Shown here: positions 1-9,400 of the stretch, piece after piece | Layout: every line of letters begins with the position of its first letter | Numbering within the stretch: the first letter of the stretch is position 1 | Assembly: GCA_030430325.1 (NCBI GenBank) | Contig: JAUIFR010000005.1 | Location: forward strand, 1-37,505 | Source of the DNA: Bacteroidia bacterium | Lineage (GTDB): Bacteria; Bacteroidota; Bacteroidia; Cytophagales; Cyclobacteriaceae | DNA length: 37,505 bases | Direction: 5' to 3' | The notes under the pieces: generated by a model | What the model was told of the DNA's origin: nothing | The model's input: only the letters and a program-made list of their open reading frames with translations | Databases searched by the model: none | Position numbers and translations under genes: made by a program

Positions 1-2
1 GC

Positions 3-716
3 AGTACCTTTATTAATTCTTCAAATGAAGTTGTGGGCAACATTTACTTATTTTCTACATCGATCACGGATTATTTTAGTTTAAAGGAAGAAAATTTACG
101 TTTGGCCCAAGAAAATGCAAAGCTTAAGGCAAGGATGGTAACGGGTTCAACCCCATTAGGCAAATTGAACGCTTCCTTTTCGGTACAACAATATGATATC
201 CAATCAGCACGAGTGGTTAATAATTCTGTGTGGTATACTAACAACTATATTACGATTAATAAAGGAAAAAATTCTGGTGTAAAACCTGGGATGGGTGTGA
301 TTTGTCCAGATGGTGTTGTTGGAACAGTAAAGGCCGTTTCAAATAACTTTGCTACGATCTATTCCGTATTGCATGTTGGGGGTGTAATTTCATCACAAAT
401 AAAGAAAAGTGGATTGTTAGGTGGCGTTAAATGGAATGGGAAAGATAAGCGCTTTGCTAAATTGCATTATATTCCCTTGCATGCCAAGATAAACAAGGGT
501 GATACCATTGTGACCTCAGGGTATAACGCTGTTTACCCACCCAATACATTAATTGGCACAATCGAATCGGTTGATCAAGGTACTGATCCTAATTTTTATG
601 ATATTAAAGTGGAATTAAGCACTGATTTTCAAAAGCTAAACCATGTATATGTCATTATGAATAAGCATAAAGAAGAAATCGATTCGTTAGAATTAACTAA
701 TAATATCTATGGGTAG
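3..716 (+). CDS. mreC: Rod shape-determining protein MreC (5' truncated)
   Basis: MreC is a periplasmic scaffold of the elongasome that links the MreB cytoskeleton to PBP2/RodA. The reading frame is open from base 3, so the N-terminal membrane anchor lies outside the window; the GTG at 33 is internal, because the residues before it (including FINSSN) already read like MreC. A coiled-coil stretch (YFSLKEENLRLAQENAKL) precedes the beta-domain, which has typical features such as NKGKNSGVKPGMGV and GDTIVTSGYNAVYPP. The frame ends at 716 and overlaps mreD by 8 bp, implying translational coupling. Identification rests on this pattern plus the order mreC-mreD-mrdA-rodA. Confidence 0.93.
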   Translation, partial: STFINSSNEVVGNIYLFSTSITDYFSLKEENLRLAQENAKLKARMVTGSTPLGKLNASFSVQQYDIQSARVVNNSVWYTNNYITINKGKNSGVKPGMGVICPDGVVGTVKAVSNNFATIYSVLHVGGVISSQIKKSGLLGGVKWNGKDKRFAKLHYIPLHAKINKGDTIVTSGYNAVYPPNTLIGTIESVDQGTDPNFYDIKVELSTDFQKLNHVYVIMNKHKEEIDSLELTNNIYG

Positions 717-1215
717 ATCAATTGTTTCATATTCTGTATTTTCGGTTTTCATTATTGCTTTACAAGTTTTATTCCTCAAAAACTTTATCCTATTTAATTA
801 TATATTTTGCTTTGTATACATTTATATTATTTTATTTGCCCCCTCTGATGTCAAGCCTATTAGTTTAATGGTCGTCTCCTTCTTAATAGGTGTCGTAATT
901 GATTTTTTTTATGACACATCTGGCATACATGCCTTTGCTTGTGTGTTTACTGCATTTTTTAAGCCATTTGCAGAGCGGATTGCCCTAGCTAAAGATATGC
1001 GATCCATTCATATTTCACAGGTTGGAATAAAAAATTTTAGTACTTATGCGTTTCCATTATTGCTCGTACATATTGGGCTTCTCTTATTTATAGAGGCGGG
1101 GTCGACTTCTCTTATTTGGATAACTTCCTATAAAGTCATTTTGAGCACGGCACTTACCTTTATTATCATTACTGCAGTGCAATTCCTCGTTTCACCATCG
1201 CGTAATGCAGTATGA
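709..1215 (+). CDS. mreD: Rod shape-determining protein MreD
   Basis: A 168-residue, very hydrophobic protein with about five membrane segments. It fits MreD in size and position between mreC and mrdA. The stretch GVVIDFFYDTSGIHAFAC resembles the conserved MreD segment with an acidic residue inside the membrane followed by G-h-H-A. MreD is an inner-membrane partner of MreC in side-wall synthesis. The start overlaps mreC by 8 bp and the stop overlaps the mrdA start in an ATGA junction, so the operon is coupled. MreD sequences diverge widely, so context carries much of the call. Confidence 0.88.
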   Translation: MGRSIVSYSVFSVFIIALQVLFLKNFILFNYIFCFVYIYIILFAPSDVKPISLMVVSFLIGVVIDFFYDTSGIHAFACVFTAFFKPFAERIALAKDMRSIHISQVGIKNFSTYAFPLLLVHIGLLLFIEAGSTSLIWITSYKVILSTALTFIIITAVQFLVSPSRNAV

Positions 1216-3017
1216 ACAACCAACGAAAATATATAATAGGGGCCATATTTCTTGGAATTGGAATAATTTATATCATTAGGTTATTGTACATACAAGTTCT
1301 TGACCCAAGCTATCAACTTACAGCCGAAAAATTAAGTCTGCGCCCCATTGTGCAATATCCGTTTAGGGGGCTCATTTATGATCGAAATGACTCTATGTTG
1401 GTCTTCAATCAGCCCATTTTTGACTTGAAGGTAATCCCCAGGGAGGTCAAACTTAAGGATACGCTCGCATTTTGTCATTCATTTGGCATCACATTAGAAG
1501 AGTTTGATGAAAGATTAAATGCTGCTAAGGAGTACTCCAGGTTTAAGCCGTCCGTATTCCTCAAGCAATTATCAAATATCGAGGTGGCTCAAGTGCAAGA
1601 TAAGTTGATTAATTTTGATGGGTTCTATTTGGAGGCGCGAACCATTCGAAACTATGAACATAGCTCGGCAGCGAATTTATTAGGATATATTGCAGAGATC
1701 AGCCCGTACGAATTAGAGCAGGACACAATAGATTACTACAAAACAGGTGATTATATTGGAAAAAGCGGCATAGAAGCCAGTTATGAAAAGTTACTTCGGG
1801 GCAAACGAGGTGTTAAATATAAAATTGTGGACTCGAAGGGGGTCGAGAAGGGGGACTTTCAGGGAGGTAAATTTGACACGTTGGCCATTTCTGGTAAAAA
1901 TATTCAGCTTACCATCGATATTGACTTGCAAAAATACGCAGAGTCATTAATGAGTGGAAAATCGGGAAGTGTGGTAGCTATTGAGCCCAAAACAGGTGAG
2001 ATTTTAACCATGGTGTCAAGTCCAACTTATGATCCTAAGCTCTTAACTGGTAAAAAATATAGTAAAAATTATTTAGCGCTGCAAAAAGATAGTTTACATC
2101 CACTATTTAATAGGCCCATTATGGCGGATGTTTATCCTCCAGGGTCAATTTTTAAGTTATTGCAGGGGCTTATTGCGTTGCAAGAGGAGGTGATCATACC
2201 TGAAACTCGATTTACATGTAATCGAAATTTAATTGCTTGCCATGGCCCACATTCATATGAAGACTTACGTGGTGCCATAAAAGTGTCTTGTAATCCCTAT
2301 TTTTATAATACATTTAGGCGAATAGTAAATCAAAATAAAAGTGATAATAGGTTTAAAGACACAGAGTTAGGTTTGAAGATTTGGGGAAATTACCTTTACT
2401 CTTTTGGGCTTGGAACAAAACTTAAGCTTGATATTTTTGGTGTAAAATCAGGAATAGTGCCCAGTGTGAAGTTTTATGATCGAATATACGGCAAGGGGCG
2501 CTGGAAGTTTTCCACCATTTATTCGCTGAGCATTGGGCAAGGTGAGTTGGGTATATCGCCTATTCAGATGGCAAATTTTGGCTCCATCATAGCTAATAAA
2601 GGTTATTTTATAACACCACATTTTATAAAAAAGATTGATAGTACGAAGCATTCCATTGCTTTATATAAGGAAAAACAATATTGCTTAGTGGATTCTTCAC
2701 ATTTTGGCACCGTAATTAATGCAATGGAAGATGTTGTAAATTACGGTACGGGTTTTAGAGCAAAAGTTGATAGCATTGCCGTTTGTGGTAAAACAGGAAC
2801 TTCACAAAACCCACATGGGGAGGATCACTCTGTTTTTATAGCGTTTGCACCAAAAGAAAACCCTAAAATTGTAGTTTCTGTATATGTTGAGAATGCAGGC
2901 CAAGGTGCTCGTGCTGCAGCATCTATTGCGGGTTTGGTAATCGAAAAATATCTAACAGGCAAGATTAAGCGTAAGCATATTGAAGATTATGCACTAAAAG
3001 GGAAATTTATCTATTGA
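1212..3017 (+). CDS. mrdA: Penicillin-binding protein 2 (elongasome transpeptidase)
   Basis: A class B PBP of 601 residues, the usual length for PBP2. It cross-links peptidoglycan during elongation as partner of RodA. One N-terminal membrane anchor (about residues 7-30) is followed by the pedestal/dimerisation region (GLIYDRNDSMLVFNQP; LLGYIAEISPYELEQD) and the transpeptidase domain. All three active-site motifs are present: S312-I-F-K315 (nucleophile Ser312), S359-C-N361 and K527-T-G529. The gene starts inside the mreD stop (ATGA) and its stop overlaps the rodA start. Beta-lactams would be expected to acylate Ser312; this is family knowledge. Confidence 0.96.
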   Translation: MNNQRKYIIGAIFLGIGIIYIIRLLYIQVLDPSYQLTAEKLSLRPIVQYPFRGLIYDRNDSMLVFNQPIFDLKVIPREVKLKDTLAFCHSFGITLEEFDERLNAAKEYSRFKPSVFLKQLSNIEVAQVQDKLINFDGFYLEARTIRNYEHSSAANLLGYIAEISPYELEQDTIDYYKTGDYIGKSGIEASYEKLLRGKRGVKYKIVDSKGVEKGDFQGGKFDTLAISGKNIQLTIDIDLQKYAESLMSGKSGSVVAIEPKTGEILTMVSSPTYDPKLLTGKKYSKNYLALQKDSLHPLFNRPIMADVYPPGSIFKLLQGLIALQEEVIIPETRFTCNRNLIACHGPHSYEDLRGAIKVSCNPYFYNTFRRIVNQNKSDNRFKDTELGLKIWGNYLYSFGLGTKLKLDIFGVKSGIVPSVKFYDRIYGKGRWKFSTIYSLSIGQGELGISPIQMANFGSIIANKGYFITPHFIKKIDSTKHSIALYKEKQYCLVDSSHFGTVINAMEDVVNYGTGFRAKVDSIAVCGKTGTSQNPHGEDHSVFIAFAPKENPKIVVSVYVENAGQGARAAASIAGLVIEKYLTGKIKRKHIEDYALKGKFIY

Positions 3018-4282
3018 GAAAAGAAGGAAACATATTAAACCAGATTGATTGGGTCGCCATAATAGTTTATTTATTGCTAGCAGTGGCTGGTTGGCTGAAT
3101 ATTTATGCGGCTGAATATAACGAACTTGCCATTCATAGTCCTTTTGACATTGCCCATTCGGCTGGGCGGCAATTTTTGTGGATTTTATGCTCATTTGGAC
3201 TTATTATCGTCATTATTATCATTGATTTTCGGTTTTATGAGCCATCCTCTTTTTTGTTTTATGGGCTCGTCATGCTGATGCTAGTGGCCGTTCTATTTAT
3301 AGGTCAAGAGATTGCAGGCTCACGGTCTTGGTTTGGGGTGGGCAGTTTTAGGATTCAGCCTTCTGAGTTTGCTAAATTTGCCACTTCATTAGCTGTAGCC
3401 AGGTATTTGGCTATAAATAATAAATTTAGAAAGTTAGAAGTAAAAATTGGCACTGGTGCCATTATTCTAATTCCGGTGGCCCTTATAATTTTGCAAGGTG
3501 ATACAGGTACTGCCCTTATATTCAGCGCATTTATATTGGTTTTGTTTAGAGAAGGGTTATCAGGTTGGATTTTAGTTGTTGGCTTTTTAGCAATTATAAT
3601 TTTTATACTAACCCTAATGGTGGATAAGTATTACTTAATTGCGGCCATTTCACTTTCTGCGGTCGCCATTATATATTTTATTCGGAAAAATATTAAGCGA
3701 ATTGGCATGACAATTGCTATTACTTTGGTAGTAATTGGCACCGTGCTAAGTGTAGATTATTTTTTTACAAATGTCTTAAAGCCCCATCAACAAAATAGAA
3801 TAAAGGCTTTTATTGACCCAGAAGCAGACCCAAAGGGCTATGGCTATAATGTTATTCAATCTAAGATTGCGATAGGTTCTGGGGGATTTTATGGCAAAGG
3901 GTATCTGCAAGGTACACAAACCAAAGGTGATTTCGTGCCTGAGCAGACTACCGATTTTATCTTCTGCACGATAGGTGAAGAGCATGGCTGGTTGGGTAGC
4001 TTATTTGTGATCAGCCTGTATGTAACACTCATGCTGAGGTTGGTATTTCTGGCAGAACGTCAAAAATCCACTTTTTCGAGAGTTTATGGATACAGCGTGG
4101 CCTGTATTTTGTTCATTCACTTTTTAGTTAATATTGGCATGACAACGGGGTTATTTCCAGTAATTGGTATTCCACTTCCGTTTTTTAGCTATGGTGGGTC
4201 ATCATTATGGGGTTTTACGATTCTATTATTTATTTTCTTAAAACTTGATGCACATAGGATGCAAGTACTTGAGCGCAATTAA
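3014..4282 (+). CDS. rodA: RodA, SEDS-family peptidoglycan glycosyltransferase
   Basis: A 422-residue polytopic membrane protein (about ten segments) of the RodA/FtsW/SpoVE family, which polymerises lipid II during side-wall growth. Diagnostic stretches are SRSWFGVGSFRIQPSEFAK, the loop FVPEQTTDFIFCTIGEEHG and the C-terminal GIPLPFFSYGGSS. The start is a TTG that overlaps the mrdA stop by 4 bp; no ATG lies nearby in frame, so the TTG is accepted because of the coupling and because it leaves a normal N-terminus. The directly preceding PBP2 favours RodA over FtsW. Confidence 0.95.
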   Translation: MRKEGNILNQIDWVAIIVYLLLAVAGWLNIYAAEYNELAIHSPFDIAHSAGRQFLWILCSFGLIIVIIIIDFRFYEPSSFLFYGLVMLMLVAVLFIGQEIAGSRSWFGVGSFRIQPSEFAKFATSLAVARYLAINNKFRKLEVKIGTGAIILIPVALIILQGDTGTALIFSAFILVLFREGLSGWILVVGFLAIIIFILTLMVDKYYLIAAISLSAVAIIYFIRKNIKRIGMTIAITLVVIGTVLSVDYFFTNVLKPHQQNRIKAFIDPEADPKGYGYNVIQSKIAIGSGGFYGKGYLQGTQTKGDFVPEQTTDFIFCTIGEEHGWLGSLFVISLYVTLMLRLVFLAERQKSTFSRVYGYSVACILFIHFLVNIGMTTGLFPVIGIPLPFFSYGGSSLWGFTILLFIFLKLDAHRMQVLERN

Positions 4283-4283
4283 A

Positions 4284-5009
4284 ATGAGGTTATTTCTTTT
4301 AATATTAATGGGTATGGTGCTGGTTGGTTGTAACAAACCAGAATCATTTGATTGCATCAAATCATACGGAACAGTAGTTAATGAGCAGGTAATACTTGAC
4401 ACTGTAAAGCAAATTCATCTCTTCGATGGGGTTGACATCTATTTGCAAAGCGGTGAACAGCAAAAAATCGTAAAGATTGGAGGAAAAAATGTCTTACCAA
4501 AGGTTTTATTAACTTATGATAATGGCGTGCTTACCATTGAAAATAAAAATTCGTGCAATTGGGTGAGGGGATATAAGCAACCAACATTATTGCTTCAAGT
4601 ACCACACCTTTCCTATATTTTGCATAAAGGCTATGGGAGGATTACTTCCATGGATACCCTAAAAAACAATATAATGGGCATTAATGTGAAGGATGGCGTG
4701 GGAGATATTGATCTTACTGTGTCAAATACTAATACAACTATAGTTTCAAACAGTAACTCAAATATTACTTTTCGGGGTAGCACAAATAAGCTTAATGTTG
4801 GATATTATTACGATGTTGGAAAATTTAATGGGCAAGATCTAATAGCTAAAAATGTGACGATAACACATTTGGGTACAAATAGTATAATAGTGCATGCTAC
4901 ACATAAAATTTCAGGCTCTATTCAAGGTAGAGGAGATTTGTATGTGTATGGCCAACCCCTCGAAATAGATATTGACTTAGTTGGTAGTGGTCAATTGATT
5001 TCACTATAA
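4284..5009 (+). CDS. GIN-domain (DUF2807-like) lipoprotein
   Basis: A 241-residue exported lipoprotein. The ATG at 4284, one base after the rodA stop, is preferred to the upstream in-frame ATG at 4245 because it places a clean signal peptide (MRLFLLILMGMVLVGC, lipobox L-V-G-Cys16) at the N-terminus. The rest is rich in short alternating beta-strands (HLFDGVDIYLQSGE, NKLNVGYYYDVGKFNGQDL, GSIQGRGDLYVYG), as in the 'head GIN domain' proteins common in Bacteroidota, whose biochemical role is unknown. Its position makes it the last gene of the mre-rodA operon, so an envelope role linked to elongation is possible; that is inference. Confidence 0.7.
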   Translation: MRLFLLILMGMVLVGCNKPESFDCIKSYGTVVNEQVILDTVKQIHLFDGVDIYLQSGEQQKIVKIGGKNVLPKVLLTYDNGVLTIENKNSCNWVRGYKQPTLLLQVPHLSYILHKGYGRITSMDTLKNNIMGINVKDGVGDIDLTVSNTNTTIVSNSNSNITFRGSTNKLNVGYYYDVGKFNGQDLIAKNVTITHLGTNSIIVHATHKISGSIQGRGDLYVYGQPLEIDIDLVGSGQLISL

Positions 5010-5160
5010 TTAATAATTAGTATTGATATTCTCGCATAGTTTTATTAATTTTTAGTGTTGATAGTTTATGTTTTTATGATCAAAATTACATGAAAATTTA
5101 AACAAAAAAAATAAAATATTTTGCAAATTGAAAATTATTTAGTTTTTTTGTAGTAAATAT

Positions 5161-6045
5161 ATGTTGTTAGATGCCTTTATTAAGTACTTAACATTTGAAA
5201 AAAGATATAGTCCTCACACCATTAAGTCTTACCATGATGATATTAAGGGGTTTATGCAGTTTTTGGAAGTGGAGTTTGAGCAAAATGATTTAAGTGATGT
5301 TAAGCACCATCATGCAAGGGCTTGGTTAATTCAGCTTATGGACTCAGGTTTGAAACCAAAAAGTATTAATCGTAAAATGGGATCATTACGGTCTTTTTAC
5401 AAATATTTAATCGCACGAGAGCATGTAAAGACGAACCCGATTGAGAGGCTGCAAGCGCTCAAAACGGATAAGCGGCTACCGCAGTTTGTTAAAGAAACAG
5501 ATATCTCCTTTTTGGACGATACGGCCAATTTTTCGGATGACTTTAACGGGCGAAGAGATAAATTACTACTAGGATTATTGTATGGTAGTGGTATTCGACT
5601 TTCGGAGCTTATTAATTTGAAGGATACAGACATAAATCTATATGAAAATACGATAAAGGTACTTGGCAAGCGCAATAAAGAGCGTATCATACCAATAAGT
5701 AGTTTGCTGGCTGGTGAGATTCGTATGTATCTTAAAGACAAAAAAGCACAACAATTTGGTAACCTTTTGCCCAATTTAATCGTTACTAATAGTGGAGGGG
5801 CATGTTATCCGATGTGGGTTTACAGAAAAATAAATCACTACCTAAAACTATATACAAGTGTGGACAAGCAGAGTCCGCATGTTTTAAGACATACGTACGC
5901 TACACACTTAGTAAATAACGGCGCTGATTTAAATGCCGTAAAAGATTTGTTAGGGCATGCAGGGTTAGCTGCCACTCAAATATATACACATAACTCGTTA
6001 GAAAAATTAAAGGCTGTGTTTAAAAAAGCACACCCTAAAGCATAA
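5161..6045 (+). CDS. xerC: XerC/XerD-type tyrosine recombinase
   Basis: A 294-residue site-specific recombinase, the usual length of XerC/D, which resolve chromosome dimers at dif. The N-terminal SAM-like core-binding domain (residues 1-90, with YSPHTIKSY) is followed by the catalytic domain. All catalytic residues are visible: Arg146 (GIRLSE), Lys170 (LGKRNKER), His240-x-x-Arg243 (HVLRH), His266 (LLGHA) and nucleophile Tyr275 (IYTH). The next gene is hpf, 30 bp downstream, an order I recall from many Bacteroidota. No attachment site or mobile-element cargo is nearby, so a housekeeping Xer role is more likely than an integrase. XerC versus XerD cannot be settled here. Confidence 0.9.
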   Translation: MLLDAFIKYLTFEKRYSPHTIKSYHDDIKGFMQFLEVEFEQNDLSDVKHHHARAWLIQLMDSGLKPKSINRKMGSLRSFYKYLIAREHVKTNPIERLQALKTDKRLPQFVKETDISFLDDTANFSDDFNGRRDKLLLGLLYGSGIRLSELINLKDTDINLYENTIKVLGKRNKERIIPISSLLAGEIRMYLKDKKAQQFGNLLPNLIVTNSGGACYPMWVYRKINHYLKLYTSVDKQSPHVLRHTYATHLVNNGADLNAVKDLLGHAGLAATQIYTHNSLEKLKAVFKKAHPKA

Positions 6046-6075
6046 ATTTAATTGTAAATTTAAAATTGTCATATT

Positions 6076-6375
6076 ATGAAATTACAAATGCATTCCATCC
6101 GTTTTGATGCTGATCAGAAGCTGATTGATTTTATACAAAGAAAAGTTGATAAACTAGAGACTTTTTATGATCGTATAATCGATGGTGAAGTTTATATGCG
6201 TTTAGAAAAAGGAGATAACAAAAATAATAAAGTTGTAGAGATAAAACTTAATATCCCAGGGAATCAACTCTTTGCAAAGGAGCGTTGTAAAACATTCGAA
6301 GAAGCTGCCGATCTTACGGTGGAAGCACTAAGAAGGCAAATAAAGAAGTTTAAGGAAAAGCAAATGGCGCACTAA
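6076..6375 (+). CDS. hpf: Ribosome hibernation-promoting factor, HPF/YfiA family
   Basis: A 99-residue protein matching the short HPF/RaiA family, which binds the 30S decoding region in stationary phase and blocks translation. The N-terminus (MHSIRFDADQKLIDFIQRKV), the central strand (EIKLNIPGNQLFAKERC) and the helix TFEEAADLTVEALRRQIKKF with its basic C-terminus are typical. There is no long C-terminal dimerisation domain, so it is the short form. It follows xerC by 30 bp and may share its transcript. Confidence 0.93.
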   Translation: MKLQMHSIRFDADQKLIDFIQRKVDKLETFYDRIIDGEVYMRLEKGDNKNNKVVEIKLNIPGNQLFAKERCKTFEEAADLTVEALRRQIKKFKEKQMAH

Positions 6376-6392
6376 AAGTTGTTCATTGCAAG

Positions 6393-6420
6393 TTAAACGA
6401 ATTCTGCAAAATTTGTTCAT
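6393..6420. repeat. 28-bp intergenic palindrome, copy 1
   Basis: Member of the window-wide palindrome family centred on TGC (centre between 6406 and 6407). It lies between the convergent genes hpf and the S8 protease and is inverted relative to copy 2, two bases away. Confidence 0.7.
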
Positions 6421-6440
6421 AAATGAATGAATTTTGCAGA
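6403..6440. terminator. Long inverted repeat between convergent genes, putative bidirectional terminator
   Basis: Arms 6403-6420 (TCTGCAAAATTTGTTCAT) and 6423-6440 match as inverted repeats at 16 of 18 positions with a 2-base gap. It sits 27 bp after the hpf stop and 20 bp before the S8 protease stop on the other strand. The plus strand continues with TTTTATT. The stem is AT-rich, so strength as an intrinsic terminator is uncertain. Confidence 0.5.
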
Positions 6441-6450
6441 TTTTATTGAA
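6423..6450. repeat. 28-bp intergenic palindrome, copy 2
   Basis: Copy with left half ATGAATGAATTTTG and centre between 6436 and 6437. It forms an inverted pair with copy 1. Confidence 0.75.
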
Positions 6451-6460
6451 AAATATGGTA

Positions 6461-9400
6461 TTAATCCTTCCGGTACAGTACTTTAATTCTGTACATTTCA
6501 TGATTCGTTTGGATCTCTAGGTAGTAAATCCCTTGGTTAAGCCCTCTAAAGTCGACTTTTAAACTTCTTTTCGGGATATATTCATTTGAAATGTACTTGA
6601 CTTCTCTGCCCAATTGATCCATTACCCGTATTAATTCCCAATTACTCGGCAATTTATTGATATTGATATGATCCTGAGTGGGGTTTGGAAATACCTGAAA
6701 ACTATAGTGTGGTGGCGTGTTTGTAATGCTTGAAATACCCATAGTTTGAGTAAGTGTATCATAGCAACCTCCTGAAAAGGACGCAATGAGCGTAACATCA
6801 TATTCTCCATCATCCTGATAAGCAATAGTAGGAGATTGCTCATTTTTTACTATACCATTGCCAAAGTCCCAGGTCCAAGAATCTGCTTCACTTGAATTAG
6901 GCGTAAATTTTATATGCTCACCACTTTCTATGATATCACTAGGGCTAAAGCTAAACGCAGCGTTATTTACAAAGATATTTACGGACACGAGTTCACTTTC
7001 AATTAAATTATCAACAGAAGTTATATAAAATATGGTATCAGAATATAATGGCTCAGTGCTTAGTAATGATCCCCTACTAACTATAGTTGATTTATTTTCA
7101 TCAGCATAAAAGTTAAAATAATGCCCACCTTGTGGCTGAATGACTGCCGAACTACCTGCGCATATTGTAATATCTGAAATGCTCGGGCTACTCGATTCTT
7201 TAAACTCAATATGTTGCACCAAAGTGTCCTTACAAGCAAAGCTGTTGCTTACTACAAGCATGATTTCCATATCAGTATTGCTTGTGAATATTAATGATGG
7301 GTGCTCTTCAGTGCTAAATAATTGCCCATTTTGGTACCAACTTGATTCACTAAAGCCGGTACTTGAGTTGACAAACTTAATGGCATTACTCGCTAAGTTA
7401 AGTGTATCAATATGGTATTGAAATTCAGCAGTTAGAGGGTGTAATCGAATACTTACTTCATTTCCTAAACTTTCATAGGTGCCACCTATGTTTGTTACAT
7501 AAAATATGGTGTCACTAACAATTGGCCCTGAAACAAATCGATCACCTGTGTATAACAATTGGCTTAAGTTTTGTTTGGCATACACTTTGATTTGATCTGT
7601 ATTTGAGGCAGTTAACTCAATAGCATCATATTTGCAAATCGTTTGGTCATCAATTATAGGCATGAGCGAACGCTGCACTACAACGAGTTTCTTTTGCACG
7701 GCATCTTCACATCCAACATCATTTTGTACCACCATACTTATGTCGTATTCACCAACTTCTTCATATTGTGAAACGGGGTTTTGTAGGTTGCTTATAAAGT
7801 CATTGCCCAAGTCCCAATCCCATTGCACGCCATCTAAGCTTTGATCAGTAAACTGCACGCTAGTGTTGCCTGACTCATCCAAAAACAAGGTATCAGGACT
7901 GATGGTAAAGTCGGGGTTGGGGTTCTTTACATAGGCTTTAACTCGTTGAATATCCCCATCATATGACTCGTCTTTACTAATTACATAATAATATCGACTG
8001 TCATTCAGTATTGGCGTGGTGTACTCGGTACCTATTTCCAATAAATCATTTAAATCAATGTCATCATAAAACTCATAAACCTCACCTTGATGAGGGTTGA
8101 TAGTTACAGTGCCACCCGAGCAAAATGCAAAGCCCCCTAAAACAGGTGGTGCCTCATAATAATCATCGTATTTTTCTATTGCTTGTGCTAATTTTGATTG
8201 TAAGCTAGCCAGGCTACTGGCCGCTATTACAACAAAGGTTATTTTTTCGGCCGATTGCGCGCCAATGGATGGTATGCTCGCCCCCATCATATGGGCTATG
8301 TCATTACCGTCGCCAAGTGTACCGGCATTTTGCTTAGCAACTCCATTTGAGCAATAAAAATATTTCTCGCTGTCTGTAAATAAATCATCTAGCTCTTGTA
8401 CATTTCCATTAAAACCACCTCGATCAATCGCATAATATGAGGGTGTATGTGCCGAAATTAATGCTAAACCTGCAAATTGGTCTTGTGTATTATTACAAGC
8501 ATAACCCAGCATATTTACAGCATCATAATTAGCTTTATTTTTTGTATAATCACCTATGTCCCAGTCTGCAAACAAAGCCACCTCAACGTCATTTACTGGG
8601 TTGTCAGTTGTATTTATTACCCTGTATTCAACAACCATGAAGTCATTATCACTAATATCATCCCAAGCCAAAATACGCTGTTCTACTTTAATTCCAATAT
8701 TATTTTGGAGCTCTGGGTTTTCGATAAATACGGACCTTGCATCAAGGTCTGCCTCAGAATTACCATAAAGCTTTAGGCTTTCCTCACTGATAAAATCTGC
8801 ATTATGTGTATTGCTACCAAAAGTAATAATGGCATTGTCAGATACATTATTTTCTGAATTCGTGATGATAAGACCTGCACTAGACAAAATCGTTTCATTT
8901 TTATAAGAAATACCAGTACTTAGGCCTAGATTTCCTACGGAATTAAAGTCCATACTGAGATCACCAGCTGTTAGGATAAGCTGATCACTTGTAGTGCGTA
9001 TTTCAAAATATTCATAGTCCGAATAGTTAATGCCTTCATATCCTAATCTAATTATGATAGATGTAGACGGTGGTGTATCTTGACTTAAATAAACTAAAAA
9101 TGGATCATCTTCATTCGAAGTTGACTTAAGCGTGCCCAAACTCCCAACCGTAAAGACAGAATCAATCACTTGTGCATAAGGTGAAGTCGTTGTAAGTGTG
9201 ACGGTAACCGAACGGATCGAATCTAAATAATTCGTAAATCCCGCTGTGATCTCAACGGTATCGCCATGAAATGCAAATTCACCAATACCATTATCATAAC
9301 TAATTTCGGATGCTCGTACCGAAAGATCGGAATGTGCGACCAAGGCATTATACATATTTAATCGGCCTTTACCTAATAACTCATTGAATGATAGATTATT

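Noticed and set aside
5161-6045. XerC-type gene as integrase of a mobile element
   Set aside because: Standard Xer length, followed directly by hpf, and no cargo genes or flanking repeats.
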